Assembly (NCBI GenBank): GCA_036498265.1
Contig: DASYFT010000016.1
Coordinates: forward strand, 38,470-102,469
Reading direction: 5' to 3'
From: Palsa-744 sp036498265
GTDB lineage: Bacteria; Actinomycetota; Thermoleophilia; Solirubrobacterales; Solirubrobacteraceae
Length of the DNA stretch: 64,000 nt
Shown: positions 42,936-51,680 of the stretch, piece by piece
How positions within the stretch are numbered: the stretch's first letter is position 1
How the letters are laid out: every line of letters starts with the position of its first letter
Position numbers and translations under genes: made by a program
The notes under the pieces: model-generated
Told to the model about the DNA's origin: nothing
The model's database searches: none
The model's input: only the letters and a program-made list of their open reading frames with translations

Positions 42936-44675
42936 ATGGGAAGCGGCCCCCGTCCCGGTTCTGCTACGCCTTCTGAGAGCACGATGCCGATCGAGGAAGC
43001 GACATCCACGCTGATCCGGGCACTTGACTTCCCGGATCTCGCCGACGAGGTGATGTACCCGAAGATGCCCGTGGAGAAGCTTGCGCGGCTGGCGGAGCAC
43101 GGCTCTCGGCGCTCCTTCTCGGTGGGCGAGACCCTTTATGCGCAGGGGCAGCGAGATGCCCCGTTTGTGGTACTCGAGCGCGGCAGGGTGCGAGTGCTCG
43201 ACCGCAAGCCGGGCAAGGTCCTGTGGATCGCCGACGCCGAGGCCGGCACCTTCTTGGGCGACATCGCCACGTTCACGGGCGAGCCCGCCATCGCCGAGTG
43301 CGTCGCCGACGAGCCGACCGATGCGATCGTCATCGAGCGCTCGGCGCTCAGGGCGATGCTGGCGTCGTGGCCGGAGTTCGCGGAGATCGTTCTGCGCACC
43401 ATGATGGTCCGCCGGGAGTGGCATGAGGCGCATGGGTACGGTGTGGCGCGGCTGATCGCTGCGCGCGGCTCCCGCCGCGCCTTCGAGGTGCGCGACCTGC
43501 TCGAGCGCAACCTCATACCGGTGCGTTGGTACGACGTCGACACCGACGAGGAGAGCGCCAGGATGCTCGACTGGCTGCAGGTTCCTCGCGAGGAGACGCC
43601 GGTGCTGGTGCGCAACACGACGGTGTTGCGCAACCCCTCGGCCGCTCAGGTCGCACGCGACCTCGGGCTGCGGGCGGAGATCGATGGCGAGCGATTCGAT
43701 CTCGTCGTGCTCGGTGGCGGACCCGCGGGCCTTGCGGCTGCGGTGTCCGGTGGATCGGAGGGACTGAGCACGCTGGTGGCGGAGGCGTGGGCGCCCGGCG
43801 GCCAGGCGGGCACCAGTACCCGGATCGAGAACTACCTCGGCTTCCCCACCGGGATCTCCGGTACCGAGCTCACGCGCAAGGCCACGCTGCAGGCCCGGCG
43901 GTTCGACGCGGTGATGTCGAGCTTCCACCGTGCCGTCGAGCTCGCGCAGGGCCCCGAGCATCTCGTGCGCGTCGACCTCGACGACGGGCAGTACGCACTC
44001 GCGCGCACGGTGGTCGTCGCAACCGGTGCGCGCTGGCGCGCGCTCGCGGCCGAGAACCTCGGGCGCTTCGCGGGGGCGGGCGTCTACCACGCGGCCATGG
44101 CAACCGATGTCGAGCGTTGCCGCGGCGAGGACGTGATCGTCGTCGGCGGCGGCAACTCTGCCGGGCAGGCCGCGGCGCACCTGTCGCGGGCGGCACGCAG
44201 CGTCCGGGTGGTCATCCGGGGCGACGGGCTTGCAGCGACGATGTCGCGTTACCTGCTGGAGCGGATCGAGTCGCGTCCGAACATCGAGATCCTCAGCCAG
44301 ACCGAGCTCGCCGCCGTCCACGGCAAAGACCGACTGGAGCAGGCGGATCTGCGCAGCAAAGTGGATGGAAGCACTGAGACGGTCGCGGTGTCGGCCGTGT
44401 TCGTGATGATCGGCGCCGACCCCTGCACCGAGGCCGTGGGAACGATGCTCGACCTCGACGAGGCCGGCTACATCAAGTGCGGCGACGCCGCCGCTGCCGC
44501 GGAGGTGGCGCCGGAGGCGTGGTCGACCAGCCGTCAGCCGTACATGCTCGAGAGCGTCTGGCCGGGCGTCTTCGCCGCGGGTGACGTTCGGGCCGGAGCG
44601 ACTAAACGAGTAGCCGGCGCCGTCGGAGACGGCGCACTCGCAGTGCGCTTCGCCTACCAGCTCCTGCAGGGCTGA
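42936..44675 (+). CDS. cNMP-binding domain fused to a thioredoxin reductase-like flavoprotein lacking CxxC
   Basis: A 579-residue fusion. Residues about 45-170 form a cyclic-nucleotide-binding jelly roll (VGETLYAQGQRDAPFVVLER and LGDIATFTGEPA). A linker of about 90 residues with glutaredoxin-like character follows (LIPVRWYDVDTDEESARML). The C-terminal FAD/NADPH part has VLGGGPAGLAAAV, PGGQAGTSTRIENYLGFPTG and VVGGGNSAGQAA. The redox CATC of thioredoxin reductase is replaced by HAAM in GVYHAAMATD, so direct disulfide reduction is unlikely. Such fusions are frequent in actinobacteria but the electron acceptor is unknown. A second start at 42984 is possible. Confidence 0.85.
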   Translation: MGSGPRPGSATPSESTMPIEEATSTLIRALDFPDLADEVMYPKMPVEKLARLAEHGSRRSFSVGETLYAQGQRDAPFVVLERGRVRVLDRKPGKVLWIADAEAGTFLGDIATFTGEPAIAECVADEPTDAIVIERSALRAMLASWPEFAEIVLRTMMVRREWHEAHGYGVARLIAARGSRRAFEVRDLLERNLIPVRWYDVDTDEESARMLDWLQVPREETPVLVRNTTVLRNPSAAQVARDLGLRAEIDGERFDLVVLGGGPAGLAAAVSGGSEGLSTLVAEAWAPGGQAGTSTRIENYLGFPTGISGTELTRKATLQARRFDAVMSSFHRAVELAQGPEHLVRVDLDDGQYALARTVVVATGARWRALAAENLGRFAGAGVYHAAMATDVERCRGEDVIVVGGGNSAGQAAAHLSRAARSVRVVIRGDGLAATMSRYLLERIESRPNIEILSQTELAAVHGKDRLEQADLRSKVDGSTETVAVSAVFVMIGADPCTEAVGTMLDLDEAGYIKCGDAAAAAEVAPEAWSTSRQPYMLESVWPGVFAAGDVRAGATKRVAGAVGDGALAVRFAYQLLQG

Positions 44676-44684
44676 ACCAGCCGA

Positions 44685-44710
44685 GCCGGCCTCGGGCGGA
44701 CCTGGCCGGC
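44685..44710. terminator. Bidirectional terminator between convergent genes
   Basis: Perfect 7-base arms gccggcc (44685-44691) and ggccggc (44704-44710) with a 12-base loop. It lies in the 64-base gap between the convergent flavoprotein and TetR genes. Confidence 0.5.
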
Positions 44711-44739
44711 GGGGCTTCTGATGGCCGCGAGGTGAACGC

Positions 44740-45399
44740 TCAGTCCGGGCGGAGGCTGTCGAGGCCGTCGAGGATCAGGTCGAGCCCCCATTCGAACTCG
44801 ACGGAAGGGTCGTAGCCGACGTCGGGGAGCCTGGTCGCGATCTCGAGCAGATGCGGGTACTCCTCGCGAGCGTCGATCGCGTCGGCCCTCCTGCGAGCGG
44901 CCGCTCCGGCGCTGTCCGGGGTCTCGAACCCGAGGTCCCGCTCCTGCAGCGCGAAGCCGTAGATGTAGGCGTCCTGGACGGAGTAGGCGTGGATCGCCAC
45001 CTCGAACGGGAAGCCCGCCTCGCGCAGAGCGCCCATCGTCGCGTCGTGGTTTCGCAGATTCGCGGGGCCCGGGCGCCGGGACTCCATCATTCCGATGGCC
45101 CAGCCGTGGCGCGTCAGCGCTTCGCGGGTGGAGACCGCCCTGCGCCGCATCGCCGACCTCCAGTCGGCATCTCCGGAGGGAAGCTCGATCTCGCCGAAGA
45201 CGATGTCGACCATGCCGTCGAGGAGCTCGTCCTTGTTGGCGACGTGCTTGTAGAGCGCCATCGGGACAACCCCGAGCTCCTGTGCAAGCGCCCGCATGCT
45301 GAACGCCTCGAGCCCGGCCTCGTCGGCGAGCGCGATGGCAGCCTCGAGCACGCGAGCCCTGCTCAGCCGCGTGCGGGTGGTTTCCTTCTGCTCAGTCAT
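44740..45399 (-). CDS. TetR-family repressor with TetR-type C-terminal domain
   Basis: A 219-residue protein (MTEQKETTRTRLSRARVLEA). The N-terminal helix-turn-helix is MRALAQELGVVPMALYKHVANKDEL, then a C-terminal all-helical ligand domain of the TetR_C tetracycline type (AIHAYSVQDAYIYGFALQER). It is divergent from the DUF4389 gene, and two copies of a GTGTACG-C-CGTACAC palindrome lie between the two starts, consistent with control of both genes by this repressor. Confidence 0.9.
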   Translation of the reverse strand: MTEQKETTRTRLSRARVLEAAIALADEAGLEAFSMRALAQELGVVPMALYKHVANKDELLDGMVDIVFGEIELPSGDADWRSAMRRRAVSTREALTRHGWAIGMMESRRPGPANLRNHDATMGALREAGFPFEVAIHAYSVQDAYIYGFALQERDLGFETPDSAGAAARRRADAIDAREEYPHLLEIATRLPDVGYDPSVEFEWGLDLILDGLDSLRPD

Positions 45400-45403
45400 G
45401 AGG

Positions 45404-45432
45404 TTGACAAGTGTACGCCGTACGCCTATGGT
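45404..45432 (+). promoter_or_regulatory. Sigma-70 type promoter of the DUF4389 gene
   Basis: ttgaca at 45404-45409 and tatggt at 45427-45432 are separated by 17 bases. The spacer contains the left TetR operator (45411-45425), so repressor binding would block polymerase. Confidence 0.65.
45411..45425. promoter_or_regulatory. TetR operator, left copy
   Basis: gtgtacgccgtacgc, a 7+1+7 palindrome with one mismatch, within the promoter spacer and 12 bases upstream of the tetR start codon. Confidence 0.7.
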
Positions 45433-45444
45433 CTCGTCCACAGA

Positions 45445-45459
45445 GTGTACGCCGTACAC
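45445..45459. promoter_or_regulatory. TetR operator, right copy
   Basis: gtgtacgccgtacac is a perfect 7-base inverted repeat around a central c. Its centre is 34 bases from that of the left copy, about three helical turns. Confidence 0.75.
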
Positions 45460-45476
45460 CCAACGAGAGGAATCCC

Positions 45477-46148
45477 ATGAACATGGAGCAGCCACCATCC
45501 CCGGAGCCACAGGCCCAGCCGCCCGGCCCCGGCGCGCCGTATCCCGTCCAGTACTCCGTCGACTACCCAGACCGGCCGCTGAACCGCCTGACCACGTTCT
45601 TCCGGCTGTTCACGGCCATTCCGATCCTGATCCTGATCGCTCTCCTCGAGGGCGGAGCCTACGGTTACAGCGGTGGGCGGGCGTGGACCGTGGGCGCCGG
45701 CGGCCTGGTCGTGTTGCCGACGCTGCTGATGGTCCTGTTCCGGCAGAAGTACCCGCGCTGGTGGTTTGACTGGAACCGCGAGCTCATGCGGTTCTCCGCT
45801 CGGGTGGGCGTGTATCTGACGCTGATGGAGGACCGCTACCCATCAACCGACGAACAGCAGGCGGTCCACCTCGACTTCCCGTACCCGGACGCGCGCAACG
45901 ACCTCAACCGCTGGCTGCCGCTGGTCAAGTGGCTCCTCGCCATCCCCCACTACGTTGTGCTGTTCTTCCTCTACATCGCGGCGGTCTTCGTAGTGATCGC
46001 GGCCTGGTTCGCCATCCTGTTCACCGGTCGCTTCCCCCGCGGGATGTTCGACTTCCTCGTTGGCGTCGGGCGCTGGACGAACCGCGTGGTCGCCTACGCG
46101 CACGTGCTGGTGACGGACCGCTACCCGCCGTTCAGGCTCGCGCCGTAG
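45477..46148 (+). CDS. DUF4389 membrane protein
   Basis: A 223-residue integral membrane protein, preceded by gagaggaatccc. After a Pro-rich N-terminus there are membrane helices at about residues 42-60, 68-88, 150-170 and 172-190. RYPSTDEQQAVHLDFPYP and TDRYPPFRLAP are typical of DUF4389, whose function is not established. It is the target of the divergent TetR gene, suggesting a role in export or membrane stress under an inducing compound. Confidence 0.82.
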   Translation: MNMEQPPSPEPQAQPPGPGAPYPVQYSVDYPDRPLNRLTTFFRLFTAIPILILIALLEGGAYGYSGGRAWTVGAGGLVVLPTLLMVLFRQKYPRWWFDWNRELMRFSARVGVYLTLMEDRYPSTDEQQAVHLDFPYPDARNDLNRWLPLVKWLLAIPHYVVLFFLYIAAVFVVIAAWFAILFTGRFPRGMFDFLVGVGRWTNRVVAYAHVLVTDRYPPFRLAP

Positions 46149-46155
46149 CATTTGG

Positions 46156-46172
46156 TGTTACTATCGGTAAAC
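46156..46172. promoter_or_regulatory. Possible operator before the second TetR gene
   Basis: tgttac and gtaaac flank a 5-base centre, with TTAC/GTAA as the symmetric core, just before the ATG at 46177. The match is short, so this is tentative. Confidence 0.3.
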
Positions 46173-46176
46173 TGAA

Positions 46177-46764
46177 ATGTCGTCGAGGGGCTACATCCAG
46201 GTTGCTCGGGCGGAGGCCGAGGGGCGCACTCGGGCGGCTCTGCTCGACGCGGCTACGCGTGTCTTCTTCGAGGAGGACTGGTCGTCGACCTCGCTGGAAG
46301 ACATCGCGGCGGAGGCGGGCGTGACCAAGCAGACGCTGCTGCGCCACTTCGGCAGTAGGGACGGGTTGGCCAGGGCCGCCTTCGAGCGAGCCAGAGGAAC
46401 GGTCGTCTCCCAGCGAACCGCCGCCCCGGCTGGAGATGTCGAGGCGGCCGTTGAGAACCTGCTGGATCACTACGAGGCATTCGGCGACCGGGCGCTGAAG
46501 CTCGAGACACTGCCGCCGGGCGCCCCGGGCTTCGAGTTCGTCCAAGAGGGGCGAAAGCTCCACTACGAATGGGTGGAGAGGGTCTTCGGGCCGCTCCTGG
46601 AGCGGACGTCCGGCCGCGAGCGGAAGCGGCGCCTCGCCGCCCTGATCGCGATCTGCGACGTACACACGTGGCGCCTGCTCTCGCGCCACCTCGGTTTGGC
46701 GCGCCCCGAGGTCACGGCGACGCTGGTCATGGCAATCCGCGGAATCCTGGAGGACGACGAATGA
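46177..46764 (+). CDS. TetR-family regulator
   Basis: A 195-residue regulator (MSSRGYIQVARAEAEGRTRA). The helix-turn-helix is LEDIAAEAGVTKQTLLRHFGSRDGL. The ligand-binding part is helical with no recognised subclass. It ends in a 4-base overlap with the glycosyltransferase gene, so it is likely to autoregulate and control that enzyme. Confidence 0.88.
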   Translation: MSSRGYIQVARAEAEGRTRAALLDAATRVFFEEDWSSTSLEDIAAEAGVTKQTLLRHFGSRDGLARAAFERARGTVVSQRTAAPAGDVEAAVENLLDHYEAFGDRALKLETLPPGAPGFEFVQEGRKLHYEWVERVFGPLLERTSGRERKRRLAALIAICDVHTWRLLSRHLGLARPEVTATLVMAIRGILEDDE

Positions 46765-48008
46765 AGATCCTTGCCTACACATCGCCGGCGCGCGGCCATC
46801 TGTTCCCGCTCGTCCCCACGCTGGACCAACTGGCCCGGCGCGGCCACGCCGTCGCCGTCCATACGCTTTCCTCGGAGGTGCAGGGCATGGCCGCGCGCGG
46901 ATTCGAAGCAGCCGCGATCGCTCCGTCGATCGAGGCGATCCAGCACGACGACTACCTCGCCCGCACGCCACAAGCGCGCCTGAGGCGCGGCATGGCCACC
47001 TTCGGCGCCAGATCCAAGGAGGAGGTCGCCGACCTGCGGAGCGCGATCGATCAGCACGAGCCGGACGCCCTTCTTGTCGATTGCATGACCTGGGGCGCCA
47101 GCGCGGCGGCAGAGGCCTGGGGCGGCCCGTGGGCGCAGTGGTTCCCGTATCCGCTCCCTTTGCCCTCGCGCGACGTGCCGCCGTTCGGCCCTGGCCTCCG
47201 GCCCGCGAGAGGCCCGCTCGGGCGTCTGCGGGATGCTGTCCTTCGCCCTTTGCTCTCGGCCGGATTCGGGCGCTCGACCTTGCCCCACGTGAACGCGACG
47301 CGCCAGGGGGTGGGTGTACCGCCGTTTCGAACCGTCGCGGAGCTGTTCACCACACCACCGCTGCTGCTCTACATGACCGCCGAACCGTTCGAGTACCCGC
47401 GCTCGGACTGGCCCTCGCACATCCGAATGGTCGGGCCCGGCGCGTGGGATCCCCCGGCCGACCCACCGCCCTGGCTTAGCGGAGTGAGCCAGCCGCTGAT
47501 CATGGTGAGCACGTCATCCGAGTATCAGGACGACGGGCGCCTGGTCCGTGTGACGCTCGACGCACTCGCCGAGGAGGACGTGTTCGTCGTCGCGACACTG
47601 CCCTCGGCAGACCTGCGCGGTCCGGTCCCCCCGAACGCACGCGTGGAGCGCTTCGTCCCCCACGGGCCGATCCTCGCCCGAGCCGCCTGCGCGATCACAC
47701 ATGGCGGAGCCGGCGCGACACAGAAGGCTCTGGCCGCGGGCGTGCCCGTGTGCGTCGTTCCCTTCGGTCGCGATCAGCTCGAGGTGGCGCGCCGCGTCGA
47801 GGTCTCGGGCGCCGGTACGCAGCTGTCCCCTCGTCGATTGCGTCCCGACCGGCTACGAGACGCCATCCGCACGGCCATGGCCAGGCAGGAGGGTGCCCGA
47901 CGCGTAGCGGAGGGCTACGCCGCGACCGGCGGCGCAGCCGCGGCTGCCGATGCATTCGAAGAGCTCGTCGCCGGCTGGCGAGCGCCGATGCCGGTCGTGT
48001 CGGCCTGA
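46761..48008 (+). CDS. Glycosyltransferase of the MGT/UGT (GT1) type
   Basis: A 415-residue enzyme starting MKILAYTSPARGHLFPLVPT. ARGHLFPL is the N-terminal acceptor-side motif; THGGAGATQKALAAGVPVCV and PFGRDQLEVARRV form the nucleotide-sugar site of the GT1 family. Relatives glycosylate macrolides, flavonoids or lipids. Coupling to a TetR gene points to inducible modification, possibly detoxification of a natural product. No secondary-metabolite core genes are nearby. Confidence 0.88.
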   Translation: MKILAYTSPARGHLFPLVPTLDQLARRGHAVAVHTLSSEVQGMAARGFEAAAIAPSIEAIQHDDYLARTPQARLRRGMATFGARSKEEVADLRSAIDQHEPDALLVDCMTWGASAAAEAWGGPWAQWFPYPLPLPSRDVPPFGPGLRPARGPLGRLRDAVLRPLLSAGFGRSTLPHVNATRQGVGVPPFRTVAELFTTPPLLLYMTAEPFEYPRSDWPSHIRMVGPGAWDPPADPPPWLSGVSQPLIMVSTSSEYQDDGRLVRVTLDALAEEDVFVVATLPSADLRGPVPPNARVERFVPHGPILARAACAITHGGAGATQKALAAGVPVCVVPFGRDQLEVARRVEVSGAGTQLSPRRLRPDRLRDAIRTAMARQEGARRVAEGYAATGGAAAAADAFEELVAGWRAPMPVVSA

Positions 48009-48135
48009 GAGCTGACAGGCGCCGGGACATGCCGGTCGAACCAACTGGACCCGGGTGCAGACCAGGGTCCTCGACGGGTGCGACGTGCCGACCGGGAGAG
48101 CACGCTGTTGGCGTCACCGAAACGAGGAGAGCAGC

Positions 48136-49335
48136 ATGTCTGTCACGACCGAGCAGCCAGGCGCCACTTCTATTCGCCCCTTCCAGGTTGAGATTCCTGA
48201 CGCGGCATTGGAGGACCTGCGCCGGCGCGTTCTCGCGGCGCGGCTGCCGTCCGCGGAGCTCGTGCAGGATCGATCGCAGGGCGTCCAGCTCGCGACGATC
48301 GAGGCGCTCGCACGCTTCTGGGTCAGCGAGTATGACTGGCGCAAGTGCGAGGCGAGGCTGAACGCGCTGCCGCAGTTCAAGACCGAGATCGACGGAGTGG
48401 ACACCCACTTCATCCACGTGAGGTCGCAGCATGAGGACGCGATCCCGTTGATCATGACGCACGGCTGGCCCGGCTCGGTGATCGAGCTGCTCGAGACTGT
48501 CGGCCCGCTCACGGACCCGACTGCCCACGGCGGACACGCCGAGGATGCATTCCACCTTGTGCTGCCGTCCATCCCGGGGTACGGGTTCTCCGCCGAGCCG
48601 ACCGAGCTCGGCTGGTTTGCCGGCCGAGTCGCAGAGGCGTGGGGGAAGCTGATGCCGCGCCTCGGCTACACCGAGTACGTAGCCCAGGGAGGTGACGTGG
48701 GCGCCGCTGTCACGGACGCGATGGGCCGGCAGGCACCCGAGGGGCTGATCGGCATCCACACCAACCTGTTCGTGCCCGGGCTGGCGGGCGGCTCCTTCCC
48801 GCAGACAACCGATGAGGAGCGGGCGGCAGCAGAAGCGGGGGCCACGTTCAGGGCGACCGGCTTCGGCTACTTCCTCGAGCAGGCCACGCGGCCGCAGACG
48901 ATCGGCTACGCCCTACTGGATTCACCCGTCGCCCTCGCAGCGTGGATGCTCGACCACGACACCGACAGCTATCAGAAGATCTCCCGCGCCTTCGTCGACC
49001 GGCAGCCGGTGGGCGGTCTCACTCGCGATCACATCCTCGACAACATCACCACCTACTGGCTGACGGGCACCGGCGTCTCGGCGGCGCGGTCGTACTGGGA
49101 GAACGGACAGGCCACGGCTCGTGCGGCCGGTCAGGCCCCTCCTCCGGTCTCGGTGCCGGCTGGCTTCACCACGTTCCCCGGCGAGATCGTCGCGACCCCA
49201 CGCAGCTGGGTCGAACAGGCCTACCCCACGCTCACCTACTTCAACAAGGTCGACAGGGGCGGCCACTTCGCGGCCTGGGAGGAGCCGGAGCTGTTCACGA
49301 CGGAGATACGGGCCACGTTCCGATCCCTCCGGTAG
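48136..49335 (+). CDS. Epoxide hydrolase (EHN domain)
   Basis: A 399-residue alpha/beta hydrolase with the N-terminal EHN region (FQVEIPDAALEDLRRRVLAA, WVSEYDWRKCEARLNALPQF). HGWPGS is the oxyanion motif, GGDVGAAV contains the nucleophile Asp, and GGHFAAWEEPE the catalytic His. These open epoxides to diols. gaggagagcagc precedes the ATG at 48136, which I prefer to an in-frame GTG further upstream. It follows the glycosyltransferase by 127 bases. Confidence 0.88.
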   Translation: MSVTTEQPGATSIRPFQVEIPDAALEDLRRRVLAARLPSAELVQDRSQGVQLATIEALARFWVSEYDWRKCEARLNALPQFKTEIDGVDTHFIHVRSQHEDAIPLIMTHGWPGSVIELLETVGPLTDPTAHGGHAEDAFHLVLPSIPGYGFSAEPTELGWFAGRVAEAWGKLMPRLGYTEYVAQGGDVGAAVTDAMGRQAPEGLIGIHTNLFVPGLAGGSFPQTTDEERAAAEAGATFRATGFGYFLEQATRPQTIGYALLDSPVALAAWMLDHDTDSYQKISRAFVDRQPVGGLTRDHILDNITTYWLTGTGVSAARSYWENGQATARAAGQAPPPVSVPAGFTTFPGEIVATPRSWVEQAYPTLTYFNKVDRGGHFAAWEEPELFTTEIRATFRSLR

Positions 49336-49346
49336 AGCAAGCAAGG

Positions 49347-49385
49347 GCTACGCCGGGGCTGATGGGACCTTAGCCCCGGTGTAGC
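49347..49385. terminator. Bidirectional terminator between convergent genes
   Basis: Arms 49347-49360 (gctacgccggggct) and 49372-49385 (agccccggtgtagc) pair over 14 bases with a single G-T wobble around an 11-base loop. It sits exactly between the epoxide hydrolase and the DUF1269-like gene ends. Confidence 0.8.
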
Positions 49386-49387
49386 GC

Positions 49388-49972
49388 TCACGGGTTGCGC
49401 GGATCAGCCTCCGGCGTCCGTGGGCCCGCGCCGAGCGAGGCCTCGAGCGCCGCGGCCTCGTCCTCGGTGAGCGTCCTGCGGACCGTGTCCGCGGTGGCGG
49501 ACTCGCCGAGGGCGGCGATCATCTCGTCCACCTCGGTTGCGGGGGCGATCATGACGAGCGCCGACGACGAACGAGGTATGTGCTCGCGCAACTGGGCCGC
49601 GAGCGCTTCGGGCTCCTCCTCGACGTCTGGCCGGCTCCCGGCCAGGGAGCCCACCACGGCGCCGAGCACCAGCCCCACGGCGATCCCGGGCGGACCGGCG
49701 AGCACGCCGATCAGGCCGCCGGCCACGCCGCCCTCGCCGGCACCTCGCTGCGAGAGCCGATCACCCTCGTCGACGTCGAGGTAGTGACCGGCGTATGTAC
49801 CGCGGAGCAGCAACCGCCCGTTGTGATGGCGTTCGACGAAGCCGACATCAAGCGTCCACTGAGGCGCCGGACGCCGACGATCCTCACCAATCGCGCCGTC
49901 TCGCGCGGCGGCGTAACGCTCGACAGCGGTGCCCTCGCCATGGAACCGGACGACCGCCAGATCCACACTCAT
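49388..49972 (-). CDS. DUF1269-like protein
   Basis: A 194-residue protein. The N-terminal half (MSVDLAVVRFHGEGTAVERY) and the C-terminal half (RSSSALVMIAPATEVDEMIA) flank a Gly-rich hydrophobic hairpin of about 40 residues (GGVAGGLIGVLAGPPGIAVG), the typical DUF1269 layout. Family members are membrane-associated and respond to stress; function unknown. Confidence 0.78.
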   Translation of the reverse strand: MSVDLAVVRFHGEGTAVERYAAARDGAIGEDRRRPAPQWTLDVGFVERHHNGRLLLRGTYAGHYLDVDEGDRLSQRGAGEGGVAGGLIGVLAGPPGIAVGLVLGAVVGSLAGSRPDVEEEPEALAAQLREHIPRSSSALVMIAPATEVDEMIAALGESATADTVRRTLTEDEAAALEASLGAGPRTPEADPRNP

Positions 49973-50135
49973 GGGGCGAACGTTACCCCCTCCGGTTTCG
50001 CGCCTGCAAGTAACGGCTCCCCTGGCATTCCGCGGTTGCGCGTCAGCCCTTGCCGCCGGCCCGCGGCTCGGTGTTAGTTTGTCCGGTGATGACCGGGAGC
50101 GATGACCGGGGCAGGGATCGTGAAGCGATCAGCCG

Positions 50136-51680
50136 ATGTCGGTAACCGGGGCCGATCGCGAGCCCAACCGATGGGCGGTCCTCGCGCTGCTCGGCGTCGC
50201 GCAGCTGATGGTTGTGCTCGACGCGACGATCGTGACCATCGCGATTCCTTCCGCTCAGAGGGCGCTGCATTTCTCGACCGACAGCCGGCAGTGGATCGTG
50301 ACGGCGTACGCTCTGGCGTTCGGCAGCCTGCTGCTGCTGGGCGGAAAGCTCGGGGACCTGTTCGGACGCAAGTGGACACTGATCGGCGGTCTGGTTGGCT
50401 TTTCGATCGCCTCGGCTGTCGGCGGTCTTGCGCAGTCCTTCTCGGTGCTCGTCGCCGCGCGAACGCTCCAGGGCGTGTTTGGCGCGCTGCTTGCGCCCTC
50501 GGCGCTGGGCCTGCTCACAGTCACCTTCGAGGGATCTCCTGATCGACCCACCGCGTTCGGGATCTTCGGCGCGATCGCCGGCGGCGGCGCCTCGCTCGGC
50601 CTGATACTTGGCGGGGCGCTCACGCAGGTCTTGTCGTGGCGCTGGTGCCTGTACGTCAACCTCGTGATCGCCGTGCCCACTACGCTCGTGGCGCTACGCC
50701 TGCTGGTCAATCACAGGGCCCCGAAACGCGATCCGATCGACATACCCGGGGTCATCACCTCATCGCTCGGGCTGTTCGCGCTGGTGTACGGGTTCTCGAA
50801 CGCCGAGACCCACGGCTGGGGTGCGACCGCGACGATCGTGGCGCTCGTTGCCGGCCCGGTGCTCCTGACCGCGTTCGTGCTGATCGAGCGACGGGTCAGG
50901 TATCCGCTCCTCCCCCTGCACATCGTCTGGAGCCGCGCGCGTGGCGGCGCATACACGACAATCGCGCTGGCCGGCGCGGCGATCTTTGCCGTCTTCCTGT
51001 TCCTCACCTTCTTTCTGCAGCAGCAGCGCGGCCTCTCGCCGCTCGCGACCGGCGTGGCGTTCCTGCCCCTCACCGGTGTCCTCGTTGTGACCTCGACCAC
51101 CGTCCAGACACGCGTGATCCAGCACACGGGCGTCAAGCCGCTGGTCCTCGCGGGCACGACGCTCGGGGCGATAGGGATGTTCCTGTTCACTCGCCTGACC
51201 CCCAGCTCGGCCTATGCCACCCACGTGCTCCCCGGTTTGGTCATCCTCGGGGTGGGCATGGGGTGCATCTTCGCGCCCGCCTTCTCGACCGCCACCCTGG
51301 GCGTGGAGGGCAGCGAGGCCGGGATCGCCTCGGCGATGGTCAACACCTCCCAGCAGGTCGGCGGCTCGGTGGGCACATCCCTGCTAAGCACCATCTTCGC
51401 CAGCGCCGTTGCCAGCTACGCCGCCACCCACCCGCACACTCGCGCCCTGGCTGATGCCGCGGCGGTTCACGGCTACACCACGGCATTCTGGTGGGCGGTT
51501 GGGATCTTCGCGCTCGCCTTCCTCCTGGCCATGCTGATCCTGCCCGGACGCACCAGGCCTCGGGTCCCCACCCTCCGCGCGGCAATCGCCAGGCTCGCGA
51601 TCGGCAACTGCCATCACTTCGAGCCCGCGCAGCGCGCCCGGCGTCGGCTCCGCGCTAAGACACGTGCTGCGGAGCAATGA
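50136..51680 (+). CDS. DHA2-family MFS efflux transporter
   Basis: A 514-residue protein with about 14 membrane helices. VVLDATIVTIAIPSAQRAL is motif C-adjacent TM1 of the DHA2 drug:H+ antiporters; GGKLGDLFGRKWTLIGG is the loop 2-3 motif A; SALGLLTVTFEG and LGLILGGALTQVLSWRWC fit motif C. Such pumps export drugs. It converges on the universal stress protein gene with a 26-base overlap. No regulator is adjacent. A purine-rich gggcagggatcg precedes the start. Confidence 0.9.
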   Translation: MSVTGADREPNRWAVLALLGVAQLMVVLDATIVTIAIPSAQRALHFSTDSRQWIVTAYALAFGSLLLLGGKLGDLFGRKWTLIGGLVGFSIASAVGGLAQSFSVLVAARTLQGVFGALLAPSALGLLTVTFEGSPDRPTAFGIFGAIAGGGASLGLILGGALTQVLSWRWCLYVNLVIAVPTTLVALRLLVNHRAPKRDPIDIPGVITSSLGLFALVYGFSNAETHGWGATATIVALVAGPVLLTAFVLIERRVRYPLLPLHIVWSRARGGAYTTIALAGAAIFAVFLFLTFFLQQQRGLSPLATGVAFLPLTGVLVVTSTTVQTRVIQHTGVKPLVLAGTTLGAIGMFLFTRLTPSSAYATHVLPGLVILGVGMGCIFAPAFSTATLGVEGSEAGIASAMVNTSQQVGGSVGTSLLSTIFASAVASYAATHPHTRALADAAAVHGYTTAFWWAVGIFALAFLLAMLILPGRTRPRVPTLRAAIARLAIGNCHHFEPAQRARRRLRAKTRAAEQ

